Shown here in pieces: positions 26,723 to 35,935 of a stretch of 64,000 bases of DNA; position 1 is the stretch's first letter; every line of letters starts with the position of its first letter. The DNA comes from Bifidobacterium sp. ESL0784 (GTDB lineage Bacteria > Actinomycetota > Actinomycetes > Actinomycetales > Bifidobacteriaceae), in NCBI RefSeq assembly GCF_029433295.1, contig NZ_JAQTHV010000002.1, forward strand, positions 1-64,000, written 5' to 3'. The position numbers and the translations under genes are program-made. Below the pieces are notes generated by a model that saw only the letters and a list, made by a program, of their open reading frames with translations, was not told the origin of the DNA and made no database searches.

Positions 26723-28051
26723 TTACTTGACGCCCCTGATCCACATGATGAAGACGCAGCCGATCAGCGCAAGCGCGATAGCCACCGGGAACGCCAGCGA
26801 ATAGCCGACGGCAACCACGATGCTCGACATGATCAGCGGGCCGCACATCTGGCCCAACGTTGTGGCGAGGTTCAGGATGCCAAGGTCCTTGCCGGCCTCT
26901 TCCTTGTTCGGCAGGACGTCGACAAGCAGCGCCTGGTCAACGGAGGAATACACGCCGTAGCCCAAACCGGCGATGGCTGCATAGAGATACATGCCTGTGG
27001 TCGAACGGAAAATCCATGGCATCGCGATGCCGATGGCAAAGCAGATCGAAGCGACGACGACCGGGACCTTGCGGCGACCGATGAAATCGGAGAAAGGCCC
27101 GGCAACGATGGAGCCGACCAGCGAGACGATCATGGTGATCACCGAGATCACAGAGATGGTGGCCGCAGCCTGCTTGACCGATTGGCCGATATAGTTCTCG
27201 ACGATATACATCTGGTAGACGCTGATCATCTGGTAGCTGATGAGCATGCACAGGCGACCGACGAATGCCTTGTAGAAGTCGTGGCCCGTGGAGAACTTCG
27301 GCGGGCGGAACGACATAATGACGTCCTTGAAGCCCTTCTTGGCCGGCGGCAGGTAGTCGGCGGATTCCTCGCGCGGGATGAGGATGACGGCAACGACACC
27401 ACCGAGGAACATCAGGACACCGGCGAGCGCGAAACCGGGCACCAGGTTGGTCACAAACAGCGCGCCGATCAACGAGCCGATCGGCGAACCGATGGTCGAA
27501 CCGGCTCCGTAGAACGCCGACATCGTACCGCGCACACCCGAGGGAATGCGGTCGGAAATGGTGGCCGTCATCGGCGCGATCATGCAGTTGAGTCCGAACA
27601 TGCACAGGCAGTAGTAGACGGTGAGCAGCACGGCGTTGTTGGTGGTGCCCGTCAGGAAGAGCATTACCCCGCCAAGCAAGCCGCCAAGTAGGATATAGGG
27701 GGTACGGCGCCCGAAACGCGAACGGGAACGGTCGGAGAAAGTGCCGAACATCAGGTTTGCGACCAGAGAGGCCACAGCGGTGCAGGCGTTGACATAGCCG
27801 ATCAACACATCAGGTCGGATGCCGATCACCTGTTTGTAGTGTTCCGGCAACAAGACGATCGAGACGATGCCGAGACCGGTCATCCAGAAGATGCCGAACA
27901 TGAAGAATCCGGCGCCGAACCGCACCAGTTTCTTCTTGGGAACCTTCTGCCCTGTTTCGGGGCTTAATGCTGGATCTTTTTCCGCCGCTTCAATCGCGGC
28001 ATTATGCGCGGCGAGGCGTTCGGTCTTGCCGGCGACTATGGAATCACTCAT
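26723..28051 (-). CDS. MFS sugar-type transporter of the glycosidase operon
   Basis: The 442-residue carrier has about 12 hydrophobic segments and MFS motifs (GTFSDRSRSRFGRRTPY after helix 2; AGPFSDFIGRRKV midway). It is a paralogue of the MFS protein at 16570-17850. Its position at the head of the GH30-GH42-GH3 run makes it the probable importer of their substrate. The TetR gene lies upstream across a 392-bp AT-rich gap that contains several TTATCT/AGATAA half-sites, the likely regulatory region. Confidence 0.87.
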   Translation of the reverse strand: MSDSIVAGKTERLAAHNAAIEAAEKDPALSPETGQKVPKKKLVRFGAGFFMFGIFWMTGLGIVSIVLLPEHYKQVIGIRPDVLIGYVNACTAVASLVANLMFGTFSDRSRSRFGRRTPYILLGGLLGGVMLFLTGTTNNAVLLTVYYCLCMFGLNCMIAPMTATISDRIPSGVRGTMSAFYGAGSTIGSPIGSLIGALFVTNLVPGFALAGVLMFLGGVVAVILIPREESADYLPPAKKGFKDVIMSFRPPKFSTGHDFYKAFVGRLCMLISYQMISVYQMYIVENYIGQSVKQAAATISVISVITMIVSLVGSIVAGPFSDFIGRRKVPVVVASICFAIGIAMPWIFRSTTGMYLYAAIAGLGYGVYSSVDQALLVDVLPNKEEAGKDLGILNLATTLGQMCGPLIMSSIVVAVGYSLAFPVAIALALIGCVFIMWIRGVK

Positions 28052-28443
28052 TGATCCACTTCTTTCACTATCAACAATGATGCATCTAACGATAGTGGAT
28101 TGGAACTTATCTACTCTTCATTAGATAAATGAGATAATAATAAGCGGAATTTCTTTTGTCAAATCAGATAACTAATAATTTTATTCATTTTAACGTCTAT
28201 TTTTCATCTTCTATACGGTTATTCTCTAAAACAATGCAATATTTTCTGCGATACATACTCATAAAATGTTGATTTTTAGCCAATGATCCATAAAATATAG
28301 AGAATATTATAACTTGTATTCATTCGATAAGATGTATTGGAATCTTTAAGATTTGTTTTATTGACAATCTTTTCCGTATTTATCTAATATATATTTCACA
28401 GATTGCGACAGCATCCTCCGCACACCGTATCAATCCCATGGGA
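28052..28443 (-). promoter_or_regulatory. AT-rich control region of the glycosidase operon
   Basis: No gene is visible. The hexamer TTATCT or its complement AGATAA occurs at 28107-28112, 28123-28128, 28166-28171 and 28380-28385. The first two face each other as TTATCTA ... TTAGATAA around a centre at about 28117, in the position of an operator for the MFS gene. The neighbouring TetR protein is the natural candidate to bind it. Confidence 0.5.
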
Positions 28444-29076
28444 TCAGCGATAATGTTCCCATACCGAATCAGGGAAAATGACCTTTTCAAAGCTCAGCCA
28501 TTCGTCATAAAGATCGATCGGCGGCTCACGCAGCCAACGCAGCTGGATGCCGTCCATGGCCTCGATGCTCTGCCTGACCACCGGACGCATTTTATCGTTC
28601 CACGGCCGGAACTCGGGAGGAAGGGCCCAATCAAATTTGGAGTAGTACCCCCACACCGAATCAGGGCGCTTCTCGAAATAATCATGCAACGGGTGAGCCG
28701 GGTTAAACGATTCCGTTTCCAGAACCATATAGAGCTGCACCATCATTTTCCTGCCGGCATTATGCCGCACCAAAAACCGCAGATACGCAGGGAAGAACGG
28801 GCCTTGCGGGTCACTGCCTGGCAACCCGGATTTCAGGAAATCCTCCGGAGTACCGGATGTATCGTAGATATCCGTGATCAGCGGCGAAAGCAGGCCGTCC
28901 TTGTTGCCAACGTAATGCAAAAGACCTGGCTGGCTCATGCCGACCTCATCGGCGACATCCTTGAGCGAAATACCATTGAACCCGTTGGTGCTGATGAGCT
29001 TGGCAGCGGCTTGTGTAATTTCCTCTCTACGTTCTTCGGGAGACTTGCGAATTCGACGCTGTTTGGCTTTTGACAT
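28444..29076 (-). CDS. TetR-family regulator of the glycosidase operon
   Basis: The 210-residue protein has a TetR helix-turn-helix (about 15-65, with DVADEVGMSQPGLLHYVGNKDGLL) and a C-terminal domain ending in MDGIQLRWLREPP and WEHYR, shared with the TetR protein at 18015-18617. MSKAKQ at 29076 was chosen because the basic segment before the DNA-binding helices starts there; an open frame continues upstream but has no better ribosome binding site. It probably represses the MFS-GH30-GH42-GH3 run directly downstream on the same strand. The inducer would be a transported or hydrolysed sugar. Confidence 0.85.
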   Translation of the reverse strand: MSKAKQRRIRKSPEERREEITQAAAKLISTNGFNGISLKDVADEVGMSQPGLLHYVGNKDGLLSPLITDIYDTSGTPEDFLKSGLPGSDPQGPFFPAYLRFLVRHNAGRKMMVQLYMVLETESFNPAHPLHDYFEKRPDSVWGYYSKFDWALPPEFRPWNDKMRPVVRQSIEAMDGIQLRWLREPPIDLYDEWLSFEKVIFPDSVWEHYR

Positions 29077-29288
29077 GGTTTCCAGTATAGGAGAAGCGCA
29101 AGTCACGCACAGAGGAGATGTTCCATACAATCGACGATTATCGGTTATGAAAACAACCTTGCCGCGAATACGGCTATGGCGCAGGAACGGCTCAAACTGA
29201 AATCAGATTGCGGCGAGCCCAAAACGCTGCGGGACCGGCAACCACCTAGAATGAAGATATCTGAACCATCGAAACCAAGGAGCCTGCC

Positions 29289-30416
29289 ATGACCACGGAT
29301 AATCGCAGCACGTTGTTTTCACCGTTGACCCTCCCCACGCCTGACGGCACGGGACTCGCACTGCGCAACCGGACCATCCTCTCCCCCATGTGCCAGTATG
29401 CCGTGAATCGGCAGGACGGAGTAGCCACCGACTGGCATCTGCAACATTACGGGGCCATCGCCGCCGGCGGGTTCGGGTTGCTCACTGTCGAATCGACGGG
29501 GGTTTCGCCCGTTGGCCGGATTTCGCCACGCGACCTCGGGATATATAGCGACGAGCAGGAGACCGCGCACTGGCATCTGGTTTCCTTCATCCACTCGCAA
29601 GGCGCTGCAGCAGCGATACAGCTCAACCACGCGGGCGGACGGGCTTCCGGCAAGCCCTGGCTTCCCGGAGTTCAAGGAGGTTCGGCGTCTATCGAAGATG
29701 GTGGCTGGCAGGCGGTTGGCATGACCGACCAGTCCATTGCCAAAGGCTACCGGCCGACCATGAAACTGGACAAAGCGGGAATCAAGCAAATCATCTCGGA
29801 CTTCACCGCAGCCGCCCACCGTGCCGATGACGCCGGCTACGATGCCATTCAGATTCACGCAGCCCATGGCTACCTGCTGCATCAGTCGCTTTCGCCACTG
29901 GTCAACACCCGAACCGACGAATACGGCGGCAGCTTCGAAAACCGTTCGCGTCTAATCTACGAGGTGGTCGATGCCGTGCGAGAGGCATGGCCAAACTCGA
30001 AACCGCTCGGTATTCGTATCTCCGCCACCGATTGGGTCGAAGGCGGGCTTGCCATCGAGACCACGGCGCCCTTGATGCGCGATCTGGTCAAGCACCATGG
30101 CATCAACTGGGTCGACGTGTCCTCCGGCGGACTGGTCAACACCCCGTTGCAGCCTTCCGGACCGGGGTTCCATGCCATTCTTGGTGCGCAAATGAAGCAG
30201 GCATTGGCCGATACCGATGCGGTCGTCAGCGTGGTCGGCGGGATTTCAAGCCCGGAACAGGCCGAAACCATGCTGCGCACCCATCAGGTCGATGCCGTTT
30301 CCATCGGCCGCGCCGCGATGCGCAACCCGCACTGGTCCGCGATGGCCGCCGCCCGACTTGGCGTCCCGCGCGAGGACAATCCTGCGGCACCGCAGTACTG
30401 GCGTGCCGAGTGGTGA
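29289..30416 (+). CDS. Old yellow enzyme-family flavin oxidoreductase
   Basis: The 375-residue FMN enzyme reduces activated C=C bonds (enones, maleimides, nitro compounds) with NAD(P)H. It matches the YqjM/NamA branch: Cys35 in SPMCQYA tunes the flavin, and the conserved active-site segment reads QIHAAHGYLLHQ, followed by SPLVNTRTDEYGGS. AAGGAG precedes the ATG. It is monocistronic, diverging from the TetR gene and ending at a strong bidirectional hairpin. The natural substrate is unknown, as for most members. Confidence 0.92.
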   Translation: MTTDNRSTLFSPLTLPTPDGTGLALRNRTILSPMCQYAVNRQDGVATDWHLQHYGAIAAGGFGLLTVESTGVSPVGRISPRDLGIYSDEQETAHWHLVSFIHSQGAAAAIQLNHAGGRASGKPWLPGVQGGSASIEDGGWQAVGMTDQSIAKGYRPTMKLDKAGIKQIISDFTAAAHRADDAGYDAIQIHAAHGYLLHQSLSPLVNTRTDEYGGSFENRSRLIYEVVDAVREAWPNSKPLGIRISATDWVEGGLAIETTAPLMRDLVKHHGINWVDVSSGGLVNTPLQPSGPGFHAILGAQMKQALADTDAVVSVVGGISSPEQAETMLRTHQVDAVSIGRAAMRNPHWSAMAAARLGVPREDNPAAPQYWRAEW

Positions 30417-30435
30417 GTGGTAACCGTACGAATCA

Positions 30436-30618
30436 TGCGCTAAACACGACGCCCAACCATCCTCAGCATCGCGCCTAGCGCAAACCCACACACAACTGCG
30501 CCAAACACGACACTCAGCCACCTTAAGCATCGCCTTTATCACAAAACGTTACAAAAATGCGCTATATGCGACGCTTTCGGATTCCGAGCGTCGCGTATAG
30601 CGCATTTCCCTTATGCCA
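30436..30618. repeat. Three tandem 61-bp degenerate hairpin repeats
   Basis: Units start with TGCGC at 30436, 30497 and 30558, exactly 61 bp apart. Units 1 and 2 match at 30 of their first 37 bases, with six of the seven differences being transitions. Unit 1 can pair TGCGCTA (30436-30442) with TAGCGCA (30476-30482), and unit 3 forms the strong hairpin listed separately. The array fills the gap between two convergent genes. Confidence 0.7.
30555..30607. terminator. Bidirectional terminator between convergent genes
   Basis: Bases 30555-30575 pair with 30587-30607 over 21 bp with a single wobble position and an 11-base loop. TTTCCC follows on the plus strand, and the minus-strand side continues into T-rich TTTGTAACGTTTTG. 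It serves the oxidoreductase gene from the left and the giant activase gene from the right. Confidence 0.8.
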
Positions 30619-30647
30619 GAACCGTCAACGGCTGACAAGGACCGGGC

Positions 30648-33600
30648 TCAGTCGACCTTGGCCAGTTTCTGGTCGGCTTTCTTGGCGGCGGCGATCATCA
30701 GCTTGATGCGATTGAGCTGATTGGCGGCCGAGGCGCCGGGATCATAGTCGATGGAGACGATGTTGGCCTCAGGGTGCAGCCTGCGAATCTTGCCGAACAT
30801 GCCGCGTCCGGTGACGTGGTTGGGCAGGCAGGCGAACGGCTGGGCGCACACGACGTTCGGGCATCCGGACTTGATGAGTTCCAGTATCTCGCCGGTCAGC
30901 AGCCATCCTTCGCCGGCTTGTACGCCAATCGAGGTGACCGTGGAAGCAAGCTTGACGAGTTCCGGCATCGGAGTGTCCTGGCTGAACTTGCCATGCGAAA
31001 GATCGATGGCACGACGCACCGGGTTCAGAATCCGGTCAAGGCCCCAACGCATCACGGCATAGAGCTTCTTGTTGCCGCCCATGCCGGTATTCTTTTCATT
31101 CCAGTCGGTGATATAAGGACGTGTGGTCATGAACTCCATGATGCCAGGTACCACGGCTTCGCAACCCTGGGATTCGATGACATCGACCAAGTGGTTGTTG
31201 GCGTCCGGGTGGTATTTCACGAGAATCTCACCGACCACGCCGACGCGCGGCTTGCGTGGGATGTTACGCAATGGGAGGGCGTCAAAGCTCTTGACAATCT
31301 CGTTCAACAGCGTCTGGTATGGCAGATAGCCCTTGCCGATCTTCTGCTTGGCGGTCTCGGAATGGCCGTGGTGCTCGATGGTCTCGCGCACAATCTTGTC
31401 CCACATTTCATAAAGCGCGTTGGCACTGCCCTTCACCTTTTCGTACGGACGCACGCGGTAATGGCACTTCATCAGCAAGTCGCCGATGACCAGCGCCTTG
31501 ATGGCACGCCACAGCAGCGTCGGAGTCGCGGTGAAACCGGGGTTGTCCTCGATGCCCTGCGTGGAAAGTGCGATAACCGGCACCTGCGGATAACCGGCGT
31601 CAACCAGCGCCTTGCGAATCAGGCCGTAATAGTTGGTCGCGCGGCACATGCCGCCGGTCTGGGTGATGGCGAGGCAGACCTTGTCGGGATCGTACTTGCC
31701 CTTGATGATCGAGTCGACCAGCTGGCCCACGACCATGATGGCCGGATAGCAGGCGTCGTTGTTGACGTATTTGAGGCCAGTCTCCACGTCCTGTTGGTCG
31801 GCCATTTTCAACACGTCGAACTTGTAGCCGCCGGAGCGGATCACAGACTCAACCAAGCTCATGTGTACCGGGCTCATCTGCGGGGCGACAATGGTGTAAT
31901 CACGACGCATGTCCTTCTGGAAACGGACCTTGTGGGCGTAAGCCGAAAGGGTGCCCTTGCTGCGCTTCTTTCCGCCTGTCTTGGCTGTCTTTTTAGGGGT
32001 TGTCACAGCACCTGCGGCCTTTGCCGAGGCGGAACCGGATTTTGCAGATGTCGTTGCCTTGTCTGCAATGCTTGCGCCAGATTTGCCATTGGCACGACGA
32101 GAAACGTCTTTCATGGACTCGGTGAGCTTGGGGTTCGCCTTCATGACGCTGTCGAGCAACACCTGGCGACCCGGGGTCGGAGCCTTGGAACCGGTCTTGC
32201 GGAACTCACCCTGCTTGTCGGCTGGGGCTTCGGCATTATTAGAATCTTCGGCGGAGTCTGCTGTAACCGAAACCTCAACATTCTGCTTGGCGTCCTGAGC
32301 CTTGTTTTCCGCGGCGTCAACAGCGGCTTGGGCAGCGGCCAATTGCGCCTTGGCCTCTTCAAGCTTGCTCTCGGCATCCTTCAGCTCAGCCTCGCGCTTG
32401 GCTGCAGCTTTTTCACGAGCCTTGACTTCGGCAGCCTTCTTGGCGGTTTCTTCGGCAGTCATCTGCGTGGATTCCATGGCACCTTCTTCCTTGGTGGCAT
32501 TGTTTGCAGACTTCGCTTCGAGCTCGGCCTTCGCGGCAGCACCAGCAAGCTTGGCCTTGTTGGCTTCGCGTTCCTCGATGGCCGCCTTAAGCGAGCGCAG
32601 ACGAATCTTCGCCGCACCGAGGTTGCTGACCTCATCAATCTTCAACAGCGTGTAGACATCGGCCTTGTCGGCGAGGATCTCGCTGACCTGATCGGTGGTG
32701 ATGGCATCGATGCCGCAGCCAAAGGAATTGAGCTGCACAAGCTCGAGTCCGGGGTAGGACGCGACGAAATTCGCCGCTGAGTAAAGCCTGGAATGGTAGG
32801 CCCACTGGTTGGCCACGCGCAACGGCATATTGATGACCTTGCGGTCGCCGACCTCACGGAACCCGCCTTCGTTCTTGGCACGCGGATCTTTTTCGCCCTT
32901 GCTCAGGTACTCGCTCAGATGCAGGTTCTCGCCCGGTTGCAACTCGCAGATGGAGTCCTCGGAAAGCACCGCCATTCCCAGTGAGCAGATGGTTTCGGGG
33001 ATGCCATGGTTGATTTCGGGGTCGATATGATAGGGACGGCCAGCCAGCACGATGCCGCGGCAGTTGTGCTCCTTCATATAGGCGAGCGCGCGCAGGCCTT
33101 CCTGCTGCACGTCATGCTTGAAAATCTTGTCTTCGGCGTACGCGGCCTTGACGGCTTTCTCGGCCTCTTCGCGGGTGACGTTGGTCCACGCGAACTCTTC
33201 GACGATGCGGTCGACCATCAGGTCGTGGTCGGCAAGGTTGAAATACGGGCGCATATAGCGGATGCCCGGTTCGCGCAACTCAGCCATATTGGCTTCTATT
33301 ACGACCGGATAGTTCGCAACAATCGGGCAGTTGTAATGGTTGTCGGTATCGCCCTCGACCAGATTCTCTTCGTACGAGACACAGGGGTAGAAGATGGTCT
33401 TGACGCCGCGATCGAGCAGCCACTTGATGTGGCCGTGCACCATCTTGGCCGGATAGCAGATGTTCTCGGAGGCGATGGATTCGATGCCGGACTGGAAGAG
33501 CTCATGGCTGGAACGGCCGGAAAGCCGGACCTTGAAGCCGAGGTTGGTCAACAGCGTGAACCAGAACGGATAGTTTTCGTACATATTGAGTGCACGCGGG

Positions 33601-35732
33601 ATGCCGATTTCGCCGCGGTAGGCCTTCTTGTCGGTCAGGCGACGATAGGCGAAGACGCGCTTGTACTTGTAATCGTAAAGGTTCGGACGGTCACTACGCT
33701 CAGCCTTGGCATCGGCGCCGCGTTCGCAGCGGTTGCCGGTCACATAGCGCGAGCCGTCCTGGAAGGTTGTGATGGTGAGCTTGCAACGGTTCTGGCAACG
33801 CTTGCAGACGTCACGCTCAGAGGTCATCGACAAGTGGTCAAGTTCATCGCCTTCGACAATGGCCGACTTGGTATGTTCCACGGTTTCATCGGTGTCATGC
33901 GCATCCTCATAGTGCATGCGTGCGGTCAACGCCGCACCGAACGCGCCCATCAGACCCGCGATATTCGGCCTGGTGACTTCCTTGCCGGTCAACAGCTCAA
34001 ATGCACGGAGCACCGCATCGTTCAGGAACGTGCCACCCTGCACCTCGATGGTGTCGCCGAGTTGGCCGGAATCGCGCAGTTTGATGACCTTGTAGAGCGC
34101 ATTACGCACCACGGAATAGCAGAGTCCGGCCGCGATGTTCTCGACGGAGGCGCCTTCCTTCTGTGCCTGCTTGACCGACGAGTTCATGAACACGGTGCAA
34201 CGCGAGCCCAAATCGACCGGGTGGTCGGAGTTCAGCGCGGCCTGCGTGAATTCCTCGATGGTCAGCCCCATGGAATACGCGAAAGTCTGCAGGAACGAAC
34301 CGCAGCCCGAAGAGCAGGCCTCGTTGACGGAAATCGAATCAATGACGCCGTCGGCGATGGCGAGATACTTCATATCCTGTCCGCCGATGTCGATGACGGC
34401 GGTGACGCCGGGGCTCACCATTTCGGCGCCACGATAGTGCGCCATAGTCTCCACCACGCCTTCGTCCAAATGCAGACCGGTGGTGATCAAACCTTCACCG
34501 TAACCGGTGGCGCAACTGCGGGCGATCCATGCCTCAGCCGGCAGCGCGTTCTCGATCTTGCGTACGATCTCGACGGCCGCATCAAGCGGACTGCCGTCGT
34601 TGGTGCCGTAGGACGACCATACAATCTCACGGTCGTCGTTGATCAGCGTCGCCTTGATGGTGGTGGAACCGGCATCAATGCCAAGGAAATGAGGACCTTT
34701 CGCACCTTCAAGCGTGCCGACCTTGACCTGTTCCTTATGATGACGTTCGTTGAACTTGCGACGGTCCTCTTCGGTCGGGAAGAGAGGCGGCATGGTGGCG
34801 GTGTCGACCGGCTTGTTCTTGAGGGCTTCGAGATCGTCGATGATCTCCTGGCAGCTGCGCGGCTCGAAATGCTGACCAGCGTCAAGTTCGTTGTCGTTGC
34901 CGCACATCAGCGCGGAACCGTAGGCCACGTAAAGGTGGGCATTCTCGGGAATGATGAACTTGTCGACCTTGCCTTCCAACGCGCGGGCAAAGGCCTCACG
35001 CAGCTCGGAAAGGAAGAACAGTGGCCCGCCGAGGAAGACCACGTTGCCGTGAATCGGACGGCCGGAAGCCAGCCCTGCGATGGTCTGCGTGGCAACAGCC
35101 GAGAAGATGGAAGCGGCCAGATCGGGCTTGTCGGCACCATCATTGATCAACGGCTGCAGATCGGACTTGGCGAACACGCCGCAACGCGAGGCAATCGGGT
35201 AAAGCAGCTTGTAATCCTTGGCCATATCGTTGAGGCCGGAAGCGTCCGTATCCAGCAATGTCGCCATCTGGTCGATAAACGCGCCGGTGCCGCCCGCGCA
35301 GGAACCGTTCATACGCTGCTCGGGAGTGGGCTTCAAGTAAGTGATTTTCGCATCCTCGCCACCGAGCTCGATAATCACATCGGCCTCAGGATAGACCTGG
35401 TCGATGGCCTTGGTCTCGGCGATGACCTCCTGGACGAACGGCACGTTCATATCGTCGGCCAGGCCCAAACCACCGGAACCGGTGATAGCGAGATTGATCG
35501 GCTGCGAACCGCGACCCTCTTCTTCAAGCTGCTTCTTGATGTCGCGCAGCAACCCTGCCACCGTAGCGCGCACATTGGCGTTGTGACGCCGATAATCCGC
35601 GAACAGCACGTCGTTCAAGTCGTTGCTTTTGTCGAGTACGACGGCCTTGACCGTGGTCGAACCGATATCGAGCCCGACCCGCAGGGGCGTAACCTCATGC
35701 TCCGTTGTCTTGGTTTCCATCACGTCAGCCAT
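30648..35732 (-). CDS. Giant acyl-CoA dehydratase activase-related protein
   Basis: The 1694-residue protein fuses parts normally found as separate 2-hydroxyacyl-CoA dehydratase components. Residues about 15-280 and 350-610 are two BadF/BadG/HgdC-type ATPase domains (LDIGSTTVKA and IDAGSTTIKA phosphate loops; cysteines in NGSCAGGTGAF, SRCGVF, NEACSSGCGSF and SRCTVF that could hold an iron-sulphur cluster). A CKRCQNRC motif (643-650) and a DUF2229-like region follow to about 1030. An Ala/Lys/Glu-rich, probably coiled-coil linker (about 1045-1265) leads to a C-terminal HgdB-like part with NNDACYPAIMV and QTGGMCRATNYYG. ATG 35732 has AAGGA eight bases upstream. The natural reaction is unknown; it lies downstream of nrdD-nrdG and is presumably an oxygen-sensitive anaerobic enzyme. 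Confidence 0.88.
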   Translation of the reverse strand: MADVMETKTTEHEVTPLRVGLDIGSTTVKAVVLDKSNDLNDVLFADYRRHNANVRATVAGLLRDIKKQLEEEGRGSQPINLAITGSGGLGLADDMNVPFVQEVIAETKAIDQVYPEADVIIELGGEDAKITYLKPTPEQRMNGSCAGGTGAFIDQMATLLDTDASGLNDMAKDYKLLYPIASRCGVFAKSDLQPLINDGADKPDLAASIFSAVATQTIAGLASGRPIHGNVVFLGGPLFFLSELREAFARALEGKVDKFIIPENAHLYVAYGSALMCGNDNELDAGQHFEPRSCQEIIDDLEALKNKPVDTATMPPLFPTEEDRRKFNERHHKEQVKVGTLEGAKGPHFLGIDAGSTTIKATLINDDREIVWSSYGTNDGSPLDAAVEIVRKIENALPAEAWIARSCATGYGEGLITTGLHLDEGVVETMAHYRGAEMVSPGVTAVIDIGGQDMKYLAIADGVIDSISVNEACSSGCGSFLQTFAYSMGLTIEEFTQAALNSDHPVDLGSRCTVFMNSSVKQAQKEGASVENIAAGLCYSVVRNALYKVIKLRDSGQLGDTIEVQGGTFLNDAVLRAFELLTGKEVTRPNIAGLMGAFGAALTARMHYEDAHDTDETVEHTKSAIVEGDELDHLSMTSERDVCKRCQNRCKLTITTFQDGSRYVTGNRCERGADAKAERSDRPNLYDYKYKRVFAYRRLTDKKAYRGEIGIPRALNMYENYPFWFTLLTNLGFKVRLSGRSSHELFQSGIESIASENICYPAKMVHGHIKWLLDRGVKTIFYPCVSYEENLVEGDTDNHYNCPIVANYPVVIEANMAELREPGIRYMRPYFNLADHDLMVDRIVEEFAWTNVTREEAEKAVKAAYAEDKIFKHDVQQEGLRALAYMKEHNCRGIVLAGRPYHIDPEINHGIPETICSLGMAVLSEDSICELQPGENLHLSEYLSKGEKDPRAKNEGGFREVGDRKVINMPLRVANQWAYHSRLYSAANFVASYPGLELVQLNSFGCGIDAITTDQVSEILADKADVYTLLKIDEVSNLGAAKIRLRSLKAAIEEREANKAKLAGAAAKAELEAKSANNATKEEGAMESTQMTAEETAKKAAEVKAREKAAAKREAELKDAESKLEEAKAQLAAAQAAVDAAENKAQDAKQNVEVSVTADSAEDSNNAEAPADKQGEFRKTGSKAPTPGRQVLLDSVMKANPKLTESMKDVSRRANGKSGASIADKATTSAKSGSASAKAAGAVTTPKKTAKTGGKKRSKGTLSAYAHKVRFQKDMRRDYTIVAPQMSPVHMSLVESVIRSGGYKFDVLKMADQQDVETGLKYVNNDACYPAIMVVGQLVDSIIKGKYDPDKVCLAITQTGGMCRATNYYGLIRKALVDAGYPQVPVIALSTQGIEDNPGFTATPTLLWRAIKALVIGDLLMKCHYRVRPYEKVKGSANALYEMWDKIVRETIEHHGHSETAKQKIGKGYLPYQTLLNEIVKSFDALPLRNIPRKPRVGVVGEILVKYHPDANNHLVDVIESQGCEAVVPGIMEFMTTRPYITDWNEKNTGMGGNKKLYAVMRWGLDRILNPVRRAIDLSHGKFSQDTPMPELVKLASTVTSIGVQAGEGWLLTGEILELIKSGCPNVVCAQPFACLPNHVTGRGMFGKIRRLHPEANIVSIDYDPGASAANQLNRIKLMIAAAKKADQKLAKVD

Positions 35733-35935
35733 GCCTACAATCCTTATCGTTCTCGTAAACCCACCGCGTTTTGCGTAATCTGACACCGTGAGCTTACACA
35801 CATATATCTTGCAAGATTAGTCGTGGCACAACCCATGAGACAGATACATCGCAATGATTCAGCTGAAAGAGACAACCTGTGTGACCTACATCTCTTGACA
35901 ACGGAAATGATTCATGCATATCCCCATTGTCGCAA

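Noticed and set aside
33006..35783. 925-codon plus-strand open frame opposite the giant activase gene
   Set aside because: It has no recognisable domain or start signal; the opposite strand has clear catalytic motifs over the same stretch.
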